A stretch of DNA of 64,000 bases from Bacteroidales bacterium (GCA_017522255.1 JAFWZP010000096.1:1-64000); one strand, 5' to 3'. Counted from the stretch's first letter, positions 1-10,056 are shown. Program-made: numbers and translations. Notes: generated from the letters alone by a model not told the origin.

Positions 1-6
1 CTAATA

Positions 7-3000
7 TTAGTTACGCACCACCTTGCGAACAGCCACGCCCTCGGCGGTGGTTATACGCATGGTATAATAACCTTTGGTTAGCTTGGAAATATCTATTATA
101 TGTGCGTTTTCGTATACAGCCACTGTTCTACCCACGGCATCAAGCACCTCAACCTTATTTATATCCGTGCGGTTGAAAGTGATAGTACCGCTTGTTGGGT
201 TTGGATAGAATGTAAGTTCGCTTAATATATCTATACCTTCTATGCCAATGGCTTGTATTGTAAGCATAAGTGTAACTATACTATCGCAACCGGCAGTGGT
301 TACACCTTCGTACATATATACTCCACTTTCGGTATAGGTAGCACCGTTCCATGTGTATTCATTTATGGCGGTATCCACTATGGTATCGTGTACCGAAAGA
401 TTGATAGTAAGATTGAGCGTTACCACACTGTCGCAACCATTGGCTGCTGTAAGTGTATAAGTAGGTGTGTTGGTACTCTCGGTATATGTAACACCATCTA
501 TCCATGTATAGCTGTCGCAAGATACTTGTGTATCTATGCCGGTTGCATTTGGGTTGATGGTGAGGTTGAGAGTTACCACACTGTCGCAGCCACTTACTGA
601 TGTAAATGTGTAAGTAGGAGTATTGATAGATTGTGTATAGGTGTTACCGTCTATCCATGTGTAGCTACCACATGCTACTACCGTATCGGTTACAGCTATG
701 CTATGGTTGACAGTAAGATTGAGTGTTATCACACTGTCGCAACCATTGGCTGCTGTAAGTGTATAGGTAGGTGTGTTGGTGCTCTCGGTATAAGTAACAC
801 CGTCTATCCAAGTAAAGCTATCACATACCACTTGCACATCGCTACCTGTTGTAGATTGGTTGATAGTAAGGTTTAGGGTTACTACACTATCGCAACCTGC
901 TACATTGGTCAATGTATATGTAGCAGTATTATTACCGGCAGTATAGGTGTTACCATCTATCCATGTGTAACTATCGCAAGCTGTAACTATATCTGTGTAA
1001 GTAGTACTTCTGTTGATAGTAAGGTTTAGAGTTATAACGCTGTCGCAACCTGCTGCGTTGGTCAATGTATATGTAGCAGTGTTGTTACTTTCTGTATAGG
1101 TGTTACCATCTATCCATGTGTAACTATCGCAGGCAACAATATTGTCAAAACTACCGGTTCCACTATTTACCACAAGGTTTAGCACCACTATACTGTCGCA
1201 ACCAAATATAGATGCAAGTGTATCGGCGTATGTTCCCGATTGGGTGTAGGTGTTGCCTCCAAATGTATAGCTATTGCCGGCACATATAGTGTCGTGTGTA
1301 GCCATAGTGTAATTTGGCATTACAGCCAATGACAGAAATACTATGGAATCTATACCAAGCGATGTTTGCAAAGTATCGCCATACAACCCTGCCTCTGATA
1401 CGCTGAATCCGTATTGGTTGTAGGTGTTGCCTTGACAAATGGTATCGTATATATAGTTGGTAATTACAGGTAATACCATTAGGTGTAGGGTAACAATGCT
1501 GTCGCAACCTGTAAGCGAAGCCACAAGTGTATCGTTGTAATATCCGGTTTGAGACAATACTGTTCCATTAAAGGTATAGGTATCATTATCGCCTATCACT
1601 CTCTCGATGGTGTCATATACTTTAGCTATCATCGAAAGGGATAATGTATATACGGTATCAAAATATTCTGTGCCGCTTTGGCGGTAATAGGTACCGGCAG
1701 TATTTATGGTCGTACCACCATAGTTATATACCGTTCCTTGGCAAAATACATCGTTAAACATAATACTGTCTGTCTGCATAAAATAGGCATATACCGTTGT
1801 GTCGGATATTACAGTAATGGTACGTGTAGTAGCCGTGTCGCCGTTTTCCCAACGTAGGAAACTACAATTGGTACCGGCATTAGCTGTAAGCGTTACGGTG
1901 CTACCCGAGTTGTATGTTCCCAATCCTGCAATACTACATCTGTCGTTGTTGGTATTGCCCGATATAGTAAATGATTGTACAAACGTATTCCAATGTACTA
2001 TGCTGTCGAGTGTAGTAAGTTTGTTTGTTCCATCTTGGTCGGCTACCAATACATTGCTGATATTAGCAGTATAGCTACCAACACCGGTTGGGTCTGTTGG
2101 GTGCAATGTTACGTATCCCACAATACCATCGTTGCCAACAAAAGCACTATTTTGTAGCGATAGGAATAGCACACGGAAAGTAGAATCGTTGAGCCGTGCC
2201 ACACTGGCAGTATGTCCCGAAGCACGGTTGGTCAAAGCAAAGTCCGAAGCATTTACCACATAATGGCGATGTGGATAGGTGAAATCCATCTGCACCGCGG
2301 TAATATCGGAGTAGTTTTCCAATACAAATTCTACGGTTGCGTCGGCAAAAGTAGGCACACTATCGGCTTGCATATATAGGCTGTTAGGCTCGTAGCGGTG
2401 GCAGCTTAGTGCCACATTCTTCAGTTCGTTATTGGGGTCGTTGCTATATATCTGCATGGTGGTGGAATAGTTGCCCTCTACTGTTCCGGTGTAGCGGATA
2501 TTTATGCTACGGCTATAGTTGCTGCTTATAACTATGGGCAGACTATCTACCAGCTCGAAGTGTGGATCCATAAACAACACACGGTCTATAATTAGCGGTG
2601 CATTGCCCGTATTGCTTACCACATATTGCGATGTGGGCAGCCCGGTAACAGCACTGCTACCCATATCCAACGAGGCATTGCACACTATACGCGGACTTTG
2701 AATGCTTACTCTACCTGTATATACAGCCGACAGTCCATTGCGTTCTGCCGTATCGGCAAGTACAGTGTTGCGAAGGTTTAATGTAAACGATCCATATCCG
2801 TGCAACTGCACATCAAAGTATGCCACCACACCATCGCCACCACGCAGAGGCTTGTTTTCGGTACTTACAATCATCATTGTAAGGGTGTCGCCTTGCAAAC
2901 CTGCCGTGGCTATATGGTTTTGGCTGCGACTGCTATCCACGGCAAAGCTACCGGGTACATATATAAGCGACGAGGGTAGTTTGATGGATGTTTGCAATCC

Positions 3001-3849
3001 CACTATGCTGTCCATATTGTTCATACGCAGCTGTATGCGCACTATACTGTCGGTATAGCCCGTGGCATTCAGTGGTCTCAACTCGTTTACAGCAAATGGG
3101 TCGGCGGTTATCATTATAATGCTGTCGCCTACCTTGGCATTGGTATTTACTATGGCACGTCGCTCGATGGCTCCGGCATATAGCGGATTATAGGTAATGG
3201 TGAAAGTATGCGTACTGCCGGCTTCGATATTTGCCGTTGCCGGTGTATGCGTAAGTGTGGCATCGCCGGTGGTTATTCCGTTTATAGCCAGTGGCTGATT
3301 GCCTATATTGCTGACGGTTACAGTGCGGGTGTAGGTCGATAGTATGGGTATATGTCCATAGTTGATAGCCGAGGTAGATACCGACACCTTGGGTGCCAAT
3401 ATAGTGGCAGTGCCTGCTGTGGTTTGCAGTGGCAGTGCATTGCCCGATGCGTCGGAGAGTATGGCATTGCACAGTGGCATGGTATATGTTGCCGGCTCTT
3501 GACGGGCAATAAGTTGAAAACTTAATATCTCGCCACTGTTGCCATTGTATGGTAGCAACGATAGTGAGTAGGAATATATCCTAAGGGTATCGTCGAGTAC
3601 CATTGCAGTGAGGGCATGACCATTGGCACGTGATGACAAGGTACACGAACCTTCCACGTAGCCGAACTGCCCATGTAGCGGCACCATGGCTTGCAGTGCC
3701 ACGGGGCTGTCGCTGTTAGACAGCGACAAGGAAAACGTCAGCGTGTCGGCCGGACGACCTTGAGCCTCACTCAAGGTCATCACATTATCGGCACGGCTGC
3801 CACCGTATATTGCACCAAGCAATATAAGTGTTATAAGGAGCTTTTTCAT
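7..3849 (-). CDS. T9SS-secreted cohesin-like, ASH and Cys-Asp-Ser repeat surface protein
   Basis: Large secreted protein of 1280 aa. A signal peptide (residues 1-20) is followed by alternating modules: three cohesin-like beta domains (about 22-150, 255-385, 490-620) interleaved with two choice-of-anchor-D/ASH-like domains, an InlB-B-like domain (about 635-700), a tail of about eight to nine tandem units of about 51 residues carrying the CDSYTWIDG and GCDSV motifs (about 740-1205), and a C-terminal type A T9SS sorting domain (about 1215-1280, starting FYPNPTSG). The protein should cross the outer membrane by T9SS and be attached at the surface. It starts 23 bp after the stop of the S8 protease gene, so the two are probably one operon. 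The repeats suggest an adhesin or scaffold. No catalytic motif is visible. Cohesin and ASH assignments are by pattern and should be confirmed by profile search. Confidence 0.85.
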   Translation of the reverse strand: MKKLLITLILLGAIYGGSRADNVMTLSEAQGRPADTLTFSLSLSNSDSPVALQAMVPLHGQFGYVEGSCTLSSRANGHALTAMVLDDTLRIYSYSLSLLPYNGNSGEILSFQLIARQEPATYTMPLCNAILSDASGNALPLQTTAGTATILAPKVSVSTSAINYGHIPILSTYTRTVTVSNIGNQPLAINGITTGDATLTHTPATANIEAGSTHTFTITYNPLYAGAIERRAIVNTNAKVGDSIIMITADPFAVNELRPLNATGYTDSIVRIQLRMNNMDSIVGLQTSIKLPSSLIYVPGSFAVDSSRSQNHIATAGLQGDTLTMMIVSTENKPLRGGDGVVAYFDVQLHGYGSFTLNLRNTVLADTAERNGLSAVYTGRVSIQSPRIVCNASLDMGSSAVTGLPTSQYVVSNTGNAPLIIDRVLFMDPHFELVDSLPIVISSNYSRSINIRYTGTVEGNYSTTMQIYSNDPNNELKNVALSCHRYEPNSLYMQADSVPTFADATVEFVLENYSDITAVQMDFTYPHRHYVVNASDFALTNRASGHTASVARLNDSTFRVLFLSLQNSAFVGNDGIVGYVTLHPTDPTGVGSYTANISNVLVADQDGTNKLTTLDSIVHWNTFVQSFTISGNTNNDRCSIAGLGTYNSGSTVTLTANAGTNCSFLRWENGDTATTRTITVISDTTVYAYFMQTDSIMFNDVFCQGTVYNYGGTTINTAGTYYRQSGTEYFDTVYTLSLSMIAKVYDTIERVIGDNDTYTFNGTVLSQTGYYNDTLVASLTGCDSIVTLHLMVLPVITNYIYDTICQGNTYNQYGFSVSEAGLYGDTLQTSLGIDSIVFLSLAVMPNYTMATHDTICAGNSYTFGGNTYTQSGTYADTLASIFGCDSIVVLNLVVNSGTGSFDNIVACDSYTWIDGNTYTESNNTATYTLTNAAGCDSVITLNLTINRSTTYTDIVTACDSYTWIDGNTYTAGNNTATYTLTNVAGCDSVVTLNLTINQSTTGSDVQVVCDSFTWIDGVTYTESTNTPTYTLTAANGCDSVITLNLTVNHSIAVTDTVVACGSYTWIDGNTYTQSINTPTYTFTSVSGCDSVVTLNLTINPNATGIDTQVSCDSYTWIDGVTYTESTNTPTYTLTAANGCDSVVTLNLTINLSVHDTIVDTAINEYTWNGATYTESGVYMYEGVTTAGCDSIVTLMLTIQAIGIEGIDILSELTFYPNPTSGTITFNRTDINKVEVLDAVGRTVAVYENAHIIDISKLTKGYYTMRITTAEGVAVRKVVRN
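230..1590 (-). repeat. In-gene tandem repeat, about 153 bp unit
   Basis: DNA for the Cys-Asp-Ser repeat tail of the surface protein. The complement of GCDSV recurs at about 153-bp steps (near 428, 577, 735, 889, 1043 and 1194). Five central units are nearly identical and the outer ones have diverged. Units are mosaic: the segment ending TPTYTLTAANGCDSV is almost identical in two non-adjacent units, while their neighbours carry another version. This points to unequal exchange or gene conversion, and copy number is likely to vary between strains. Confidence 0.85.
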
Positions 3850-3872
3850 TTCAAGGGTCTCCTTTCATATTA

Positions 3873-6800
3873 TTATTTCAATATCAGTTTCATTGTATGG
3901 GCTTTTTGGCCATCTACATACAATGTGGCAAAGTACATTCCGCGTTGCATTCCTTTGGCTTTCCATGTGTAGGAATATTGTCCTGCAGTGTGTATATCCA
4001 TTTCGTGTTGGTCTATTTGTCTGCCTATCACATCGGTGAACACAAGGCGGGCATTGCTTATATTATTGCTGCCCACTACAAAAGTAAGCTGTACTTCTTT
4101 CTCGAATGGATTTGGGAATGCTTTCATTATTTGTGCTTTTACCGATTCTATATCGGTTACGCCCACTTCGCCACCCTTCAAAGGTATCACATTGTGGCCT
4201 TCGGTATCGCTAAGTACTATATTACTTATTTCCTTTTCGCCTATACGCAATAGTGCGTGTTTGCCTTCGGGTATCTGCATACCGCTCATGCTGTATGCCA
4301 TCAGGGTAAGGTTGCCATCGGCAGTAGTGTTTACCAGCTCAAAGCCACTCAGTGCCGATAGTACTTCTATATCGTTCATAGTGGTGTTGCTTAGTGTAAA
4401 CTGCAATCCGCCCAATGCCACAGGGGTGTTGATGTATAGTATTCCGTCTTCGATAGTGTATATAGCGGTTTGTTGTTCATAGCTGTCTTTGGCATTGGAG
4501 TTTTCGGGATGTAGTATTATATTTATGGTACCCACCACATCCAATACGTTTATAACTCCATCGCCGTTAACGTCGGCGGCATCGAATAGGAAAGGTTGTG
4601 GGTTGTTGCCCACCACATAGTTGATGGTGGTTATAACGTCGGCTACATCTACTGCATAGCTACCGTTGGCATCGCCGCGTATGCTGCTATGAGGTACACA
4701 GCTTACCAGCTTTGAGGGCGAGTTTTCGGTTAGCGATGTGCTAAGTATCTTGTAATAATAATAGTAACGTTCGCCCGGCACTACATCAAAGTCGGTATAT
4801 ACGGTATCTTGCAATAAAGTTTTGTTTAGCAATATTGTATCGGTTACTCCCCATATTGTTGTATCGTTTATATAGTTCCAGTTTTCATCGTAATGAGCAG
4901 GTATAAATATACTATCGTATTGGAAACGATAAAGGTTAAAACCAAGGAAATCTTCGTAATTAACCTCTTGGTCGTTCCACTCAAGGTCTATCTTGCCTAT
5001 GCCTGCTGTGGCTTGGAAACCTGCCGACATACTACCTGCCGAAGATACATATACATTAAAGCGTTTGTTCTCGAACGGTATCTCGAAGTGTTCGTTGTCC
5101 TGTGCGTTGGCTACATATATACGGTTAAGCCCGTCTATGGCATCGCGGCCCGTAAGGGTAAGGTGGGCAGTCCATATTGTGCTATCGGCACTCCAATAGG
5201 CATTCTCGCCTATGGCAGTTTGAGTGTATGGCGGACGCACACCCATAGCCAGCATTGGAGTAACATTGGTATCCATGGCACGGTTGAAGTAAACCTTAAA
5301 CTCGTGAGTACCCATACCAAGTGGAGCTATGGAATCAAACTCATCTTGTGCATCATAGCCGTTTACTTCCACCTTCCATACTATACCGTGTGCCTCGGCA
5401 CTTGGGCGATTAGCTCGATTACTTAAATCTACATAATACGATGTGGTAGCACCGGGATAAAACATATCCCAAATTCCTTGACGAATAATTTCTTCTTTAC
5501 TTGAACCATAATATGTATTGTTACTATTTAGACAATCTTGATAGGAGACATGAATATTATACGGACTATTATTAAATATATTTAAATTCATTGTCGGATA
5601 TTCAAACGAAGAAACTGAGGCATCGTCATAAGAAAGGAGGTTATAGTTTTCAATTATATTATTGTGCGTAAAGTTTACATAGGACATTCCGGATAATAAA
5701 ATACTTCCATATCCATTATTGTAGAAAGTATTTTTATACGATTGACTGATTTCATATCTAAAATCAAAGGACATTATATTATTATTATAATATGATGTAT
5801 TTCTACTTATTACAGGTACATTACAATTGGGACCTCCTACATAATTAATTTCAGATATTTTGCAATAACTTACATTAACATTAGAATTAAATCCAAAACC
5901 GGACCAACCTTGTCCAAGATCTGTTTTGGTAAAAGTAATCATGCTATCAGGTTTTCCGTTTGCTATTATGCATCCCGATATTATGCATCCATCACCAATT
6001 TTTAAAGTAGTACCCGGCATAATAAATAATGTATCGCCATCGGCTACACGCAGATTTGAGGTAACAATATATTGTACATTAGGCCAAAGGGTATCATTTT
6101 GGTTTATAAGACCAAATAGTTTTACTCCATTGGTTACTTTTAGTGTAAAATCGTGCTTTAAGGTATCTGTGGCATTAGGGGCAGTGGCACAAAGGGTAAG
6201 ACATATTTTACGTCCATCCACTATATTGCTATCCACCAATATATCTATAGGATTAAGAGCTTTGGCTTTGGCGTAGCTTGATAAAGGGCGGCCAAGCATT
6301 TGCCTATCCTGCAATATTTGCAATGTATTAGTATCTTCAAATTCTTGGTATTCTATCCAATATACTATACTATCGGCAGCACCCCACATTGTGCGTATGG
6401 TAGGGTATATTTGTATATGTTCTCCCGCATCGGCATACATACCGCCATCGCCATACATAGTATCGTTTACTTCTATTGTAACAGCCTGAAATATAGCAGG
6501 CGATACACTATCGGCACTATATATTGTCATAAAATTTACAGGCATAAACTCGGTGGAATAGTTGATAAGGTCGCCAAACAATAATTCTGTAGATACATAA
6601 TCCCGTCTATCCAAAAGAGCTGCTATACCCCCTGCCACCAACGGGCACGCCATAGATGTACCATTATAGCTGCGGTATTGTCCGCCGGGCACTGTGCTCA
6701 TAATGCCTGCACCGGGAGCGGATAGTTCGTAGTTATACAGTTGTTCTTCGTTGTACTGAGAATAAGAAGGCCCATCGCAATCGTAATTAGAGAAACTCGC

Positions 6801-8045
6801 CAAACCACCTCCATCGTATGTAGCTTGTACACCAAATACAAAAGTGAAAGCACCGGGATACATCGGTGCAGGTGTAGGATTGCAGCCAGTACAACATCTT
6901 GGATCTATTGCTCTACTATCATTACCGGCAGCAGCTACAAGCACTGCTGTTTGGTATGCCTGTGCCAAGGCTTGCTCCATGGCTATAGAGTGGGCATAGG
7001 TACCTATACTCATGCTTATAATATCTGCACCGTTTTGTGCTGCATAGTTTATACCGCGTATAATGGTTGCAGCATCGCCGGTACCATCGCTTTGCATTAC
7101 TGCTACGGGCATTATCAGTGCATCGGGGTTGGCGCCTATTATACCTATACCATTGCCACCCACCGCTGCTGCTATACCTGCACAGTGTGTGCCATGGCTG
7201 TTAAAGTCGTGCATATCGCCGGTTTGGTTCACAAAGTCGTAGCCATGCACATCGTCTTTCAGTCCGTTTCCGTCGTCGTCTTGGTTTGCGGCACCGTTGG
7301 CTTCGGCGGTGTTGGTCCATATATTATCGGCTAAGTCAGCGTGGTCCACATCCACGCCGGTATCTATAATGGCAATAATCTTACGTGCGGCAGTGCTATC
7401 CAGCTTGGGTTGTTGCAGCAGTTGGTTTAGTCCTACGGCATCAAAGCCCCATTGTGTGCTATACAAAGGGTCGTTGGTTGCAAACTGGCTTTTGGCGTTC
7501 AGGTTGTTTGCGGTAGATTTATGGTCGGCTTTCAAAGCGTCGGAAAGCATCTCGCCTTCGCTTGGAGTGCCAAGGGCATAACATATATAGTTAGGTTCGG
7601 CATATTCCACCTCGGGCAGCTGTTTCAGCTCTTCTATAAGCTCGTAGTGGTTTTTGGGGCTTTCCTTGTCCAGCACTATAAGGTGCAATTGGCTCAGGTC
7701 TTTTTCCACCACGTCTTGTCCGCCATAGCTTTTGGCTTTTCGTGGTGCCTTGGGCATCACAAAGTTTGGCAACAGCTGTTCAATGCTGCTTACACCATAT
7801 TCTTTCAACACTGCATTTACACCATTGGCTTTTTTTGTTGCCGAAGTAAAGGTTTTGGCACCTTTGCCGGCAAGCTTAATGTCGCTATAATCGTTAAACT
7901 TCACCAACACCTCGTTGGGCTTACAATTGTAGCGTGTGTGTTGGTCTAATTTTACAACTTCGTCGTCGTTGTTGCGGTCCTGTCCCACGGCAGGTATTGC
8001 CAATAGCAGCGACAATACCAAGGGAATAAAATAAAATTTTCTCAT
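3873..8045 (-). CDS. T9SS-secreted subtilisin-like (S8) protease with dockerin
   Basis: Secreted serine protease of 1390 aa. Signal peptide 1-21, a propeptide-like region to about 190, then an S8 catalytic domain with Asp in AIIDTGVDVDH (about 227), His in SHGTHCAG (about 283) and Ser in NGTSMACP (about 463). Next come a parallel beta-helix-like region (about 640-870), Fn3/Ig-like regions, a dockerin type I-like double Ca2+-binding repeat (about 1123-1180, GDANGS and DVNGDG), a cohesin-like domain and a type A T9SS sorting domain (about 1310-1390, starting FPNPF). ATG at 8043-8045 gives a good signal peptide. It is the first gene of a probable two-gene operon with the cohesin-like protein. 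The beta-helix section (about 5450-6060) is visibly richer in A+T than its flanks, suggesting a domain of separate origin. The function is extracellular proteolysis; the substrate is unknown. Confidence 0.92.
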   Translation of the reverse strand: MRKFYFIPLVLSLLLAIPAVGQDRNNDDEVVKLDQHTRYNCKPNEVLVKFNDYSDIKLAGKGAKTFTSATKKANGVNAVLKEYGVSSIEQLLPNFVMPKAPRKAKSYGGQDVVEKDLSQLHLIVLDKESPKNHYELIEELKQLPEVEYAEPNYICYALGTPSEGEMLSDALKADHKSTANNLNAKSQFATNDPLYSTQWGFDAVGLNQLLQQPKLDSTAARKIIAIIDTGVDVDHADLADNIWTNTAEANGAANQDDDGNGLKDDVHGYDFVNQTGDMHDFNSHGTHCAGIAAAVGGNGIGIIGANPDALIMPVAVMQSDGTGDAATIIRGINYAAQNGADIISMSIGTYAHSIAMEQALAQAYQTAVLVAAAGNDSRAIDPRCCTGCNPTPAPMYPGAFTFVFGVQATYDGGGLASFSNYDCDGPSYSQYNEEQLYNYELSAPGAGIMSTVPGGQYRSYNGTSMACPLVAGGIAALLDRRDYVSTELLFGDLINYSTEFMPVNFMTIYSADSVSPAIFQAVTIEVNDTMYGDGGMYADAGEHIQIYPTIRTMWGAADSIVYWIEYQEFEDTNTLQILQDRQMLGRPLSSYAKAKALNPIDILVDSNIVDGRKICLTLCATAPNATDTLKHDFTLKVTNGVKLFGLINQNDTLWPNVQYIVTSNLRVADGDTLFIMPGTTLKIGDGCIISGCIIANGKPDSMITFTKTDLGQGWSGFGFNSNVNVSYCKISEINYVGGPNCNVPVISRNTSYYNNNIMSFDFRYEISQSYKNTFYNNGYGSILLSGMSYVNFTHNNIIENYNLLSYDDASVSSFEYPTMNLNIFNNSPYNIHVSYQDCLNSNNTYYGSSKEEIIRQGIWDMFYPGATTSYYVDLSNRANRPSAEAHGIVWKVEVNGYDAQDEFDSIAPLGMGTHEFKVYFNRAMDTNVTPMLAMGVRPPYTQTAIGENAYWSADSTIWTAHLTLTGRDAIDGLNRIYVANAQDNEHFEIPFENKRFNVYVSSAGSMSAGFQATAGIGKIDLEWNDQEVNYEDFLGFNLYRFQYDSIFIPAHYDENWNYINDTTIWGVTDTILLNKTLLQDTVYTDFDVVPGERYYYYYKILSTSLTENSPSKLVSCVPHSSIRGDANGSYAVDVADVITTINYVVGNNPQPFLFDAADVNGDGVINVLDVVGTINIILHPENSNAKDSYEQQTAIYTIEDGILYINTPVALGGLQFTLSNTTMNDIEVLSALSGFELVNTTADGNLTLMAYSMSGMQIPEGKHALLRIGEKEISNIVLSDTEGHNVIPLKGGEVGVTDIESVKAQIMKAFPNPFEKEVQLTFVVGSNNISNARLVFTDVIGRQIDQHEMDIHTAGQYSYTWKAKGMQRGMYFATLYVDGQKAHTMKLILK

Positions 8046-8142
8046 AAGAATTATGTTTTTATTTATTATTAATATGTTAAATTCCGTGTAATTACCTGTA
8101 TAATAATATGTATTGATATTTATAAGAAGCTCTATTCGTTAG

Positions 8143-8150
8143 CAAATATA
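8143..8150 (-). promoter_or_regulatory. Candidate -7 element for the S8 protease operon
   Basis: Read on the minus strand this is TATATTTG, matching the Bacteroidetes -7 consensus TAnnTTTG, about 100 bp before the protease ATG. No clear -33 element was seen. Confidence 0.5.
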
Positions 8151-8238
8151 CGTATTTTTTCCAATACTAATAGTTAAATATGATATTTTTTTTGCATTGG
8201 CATCCGATAGACAAGAGTATAAAAAAGGTGTGGAGTTC

Positions 8239-8415
8239 ATTCGCGTTCACGGATTGCCTGAGAAATAAACCGCCCAAAAAGAATGATATGTCCACACCAA
8301 ACGTGAACATCAACATCTTTCTTTTTGGTTGACTTACGCTACAAAAGCAATCCATGAACCAGATTATTCAAAGAGTCAAAAAAGAAGTTTCTCAGGCTTT
8401 TTCTCGAACGCGAAT
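8239..8415. repeat. Imperfect inverted repeat, possible degenerate element
   Basis: Arms at 8239-8264 and 8388-8415 share ATTCGCGTTC and GCCTGAGAAA in inverted order. Smaller inverted pairs lie inside (GGTGTGGA at 8227-8234 against TCCACACC near 8290; CCAAAAAGAA against its complement near 8320). It lies in the 1.1-kb gap between the S8 protease and the second gldN. It could be a decayed mobile element or a structured transcript. No convincing gene was seen in this gap. Confidence 0.4.
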
Positions 8416-8659
8416 AATAGTCAATGCTTATATCTTTATATGTGTTAATTTATATATTTCTGTTTCTTATCGTTTTATTATTTATTGTTACATTATTGTT
8501 TATTAATCAAATAGAGGAAGATTTATCATAAATAGTCCTCCGTCGTGTTTTGCAAAGTTACGCATATTTTTGGAATAATGGTAATATTTGAGGAAATATT
8601 TTTGCACTTATATGTAAACAGATGTAACAATACCCCTTGCCCCCACAGCAACAACAGAC

Positions 8660-8701
8660 CGGCAAACAGCCAATAGCCAACGGCAAACAGCCAACAGCCA
8701 A
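8660..8701. repeat. Two tandem 21-nt direct repeats
   Basis: Two consecutive 21-nt units, both beginning CGGCAAACAGCCAA and differing at one base. They lie about 90 bp from a palindromic array of the same 21-nt period. Confidence 0.85.
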
Positions 8702-8793
8702 CCCCAAAAGACACGTCCTACAAACTGCCTATGAACGTTCCAAAAACTGTTTATAGACGTTTCTAAAATATATTTTGCCCGTTTCAAAAGTAT

Positions 8794-8872
8794 TTTCAAG
8801 CCTTGAAAGTATATTTTCAAAGCTTGAAAGTATACTTTCATGTCTTGAAAGTATATTTTCATGTCATGAAAA
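8794..8872. repeat. Palindromic word array A (21-nt period)
   Basis: Four units start at 8794, 8815, 8836 and 8857, exactly 21 nt apart. Each holds a 15-nt near-palindrome of the form TTTCAAAGCTTGAAA followed by a 6-nt AT-rich spacer (GTATAT or similar). The array is open in several reading frames because 21 is a multiple of three, but nothing else suggests coding. It shares architecture with array B at 51412 though the word differs. Confidence 0.85.
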
Positions 8873-8874
8873 TA

Positions 8875-8917
8875 GTTTTATAGTGGGGGTAGAGAAGTTT
8901 TGTGGCGGGGGAAAAGA
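8875..8917. repeat. Conserved border of array A
   Basis: This sequence (GTTTTATAGTGGGGG, then AGAGAAGTTTTGTGG) recurs in reverse complement at 51346-51387, next to array B. By eye about 33 of 40 positions agree. The remaining 265 bp to the second gldN copy hold nothing I can identify. Confidence 0.75.
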
Positions 8918-9182
8918 GGAAATTAATCGGCTACTAAGTTTTCGAAAAGAAATCATTGGTGGTCGACAAACAAGATTCAGCCTTTGCAACATATTAAGTT
9001 ACAAAGGCTAAAGAATATTAAATCTTTGACAAGCCATTATACAGAGCATATAATCGGCTGTGCGACAAAACAAACATCAAACATGGATCGGATTGATTTT
9101 TAGCGGACACTAATAACAAGAACTACAAAACAAAAAGATTGATTTCTTTCAAATAGATATCTAAAACCCTATCCGGAAATAA

Positions 9183-10046
9183 TTAATAATCCCACATATC
9201 TATTTCCATTTCAAAAATTGTTGTTTCAATACGCTCTGCTTCTTTCAAAGCATCCATACCCAAAAGGTAATCGTTAATATACCTATTATGGATATTATCT
9301 TCTCGTATTATAAAACTATTAAAGTATCTTGTATAAAATATTTGTTCCCACGAAGGTAATACTGCAAGATTATAATCACGATAAACATAATTGTTAGCCA
9401 ACAAGTTCTTAACACTCTCCGACATAAACGGAACCCAAAACAGGGTTACATTTCCACGCAATTCGTATTCACCTTCATCATCAACTCTAATATCTTGCAT
9501 AACAAAGGCCATACCTATTATCTGTACAGATATGGTTGAAACTTCCTTATCTAAATACCAAATTTCCTTTAGTTTCAACTGATAAATATCCTCCGAATTG
9601 AAATCTTTTGGCACAATCACAGCTTGATAATCAGTTATTCCTTCCTCATCTTCAATTTCTAACCAGAGAGTATCAATCTTTGTATAACGTCTTTTCAACA
9701 ACTCATTATCTATGGGTATTTTAAATTCATCGTCTTCAAATACCGTAATCTCGCCATTCAATATAGCATTCCACACAGTATAAACAAGATTTTTTCGCTC
9801 CTCGATACCTTCTTTTTCCAAGGGATAATAAAAGAATTGATTAAAACGCTCTCTAAAATCAATCATTCTCCAAATCTTTGTTTCCCATATCACATCAGCA
9901 CCTCTCACCGGTTCACGAGATAAAACCTTACGTTCTTTGGTAAAAGAATCATCATAAAATTTCCCTACCCCATAATTATTTTGGGATAAAACAAAATTTG
10001 AACAAATGAAACAAAAGAATAATATATTTATGCTTTTTACTCTCAT
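9183..10046 (-). CDS. Second GldN/PorN-family T9SS protein (GldO-like paralog)
   Basis: 287-aa GldN-family protein with signal peptide (residues 1-22, ending FVLSQ). It shares with the upstream gldN product the order RE-PVR-DVIWETKIWRMID, FNQFFYYP and a C-terminal DYLLGMDALKEAE region. I start it at the ATG at 10044-10046; the slightly longer frame would use TTG inside a terminator hairpin. GldN/PorN is a periplasmic component of the T9SS ring with GldK. This copy comes last in the operon, separated from gldN by a strong hairpin, so it is likely expressed at a lower level or under different conditions. Flavobacterium johnsoniae has an analogous gldN-gldO tandem pair. Confidence 0.88.
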   Translation of the reverse strand: MRVKSINILFFCFICSNFVLSQNNYGVGKFYDDSFTKERKVLSREPVRGADVIWETKIWRMIDFRERFNQFFYYPLEKEGIEERKNLVYTVWNAILNGEITVFEDDEFKIPIDNELLKRRYTKIDTLWLEIEDEEGITDYQAVIVPKDFNSEDIYQLKLKEIWYLDKEVSTISVQIIGMAFVMQDIRVDDEGEYELRGNVTLFWVPFMSESVKNLLANNYVYRDYNLAVLPSWEQIFYTRYFNSFIIREDNIHNRYINDYLLGMDALKEAERIETTIFEMEIDMWDY

Positions 10047-10056
10047 ACATATACAC

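Noticed and set aside
8775-9011. Open frames with a seven-residue period across array A, on both strands
   Set aside because: The 21-nt period keeps all frames open; there is no start context, no family and no continuation outside the array. Array C and the E/F/G arrays have a 22-nt period and could not code this way.
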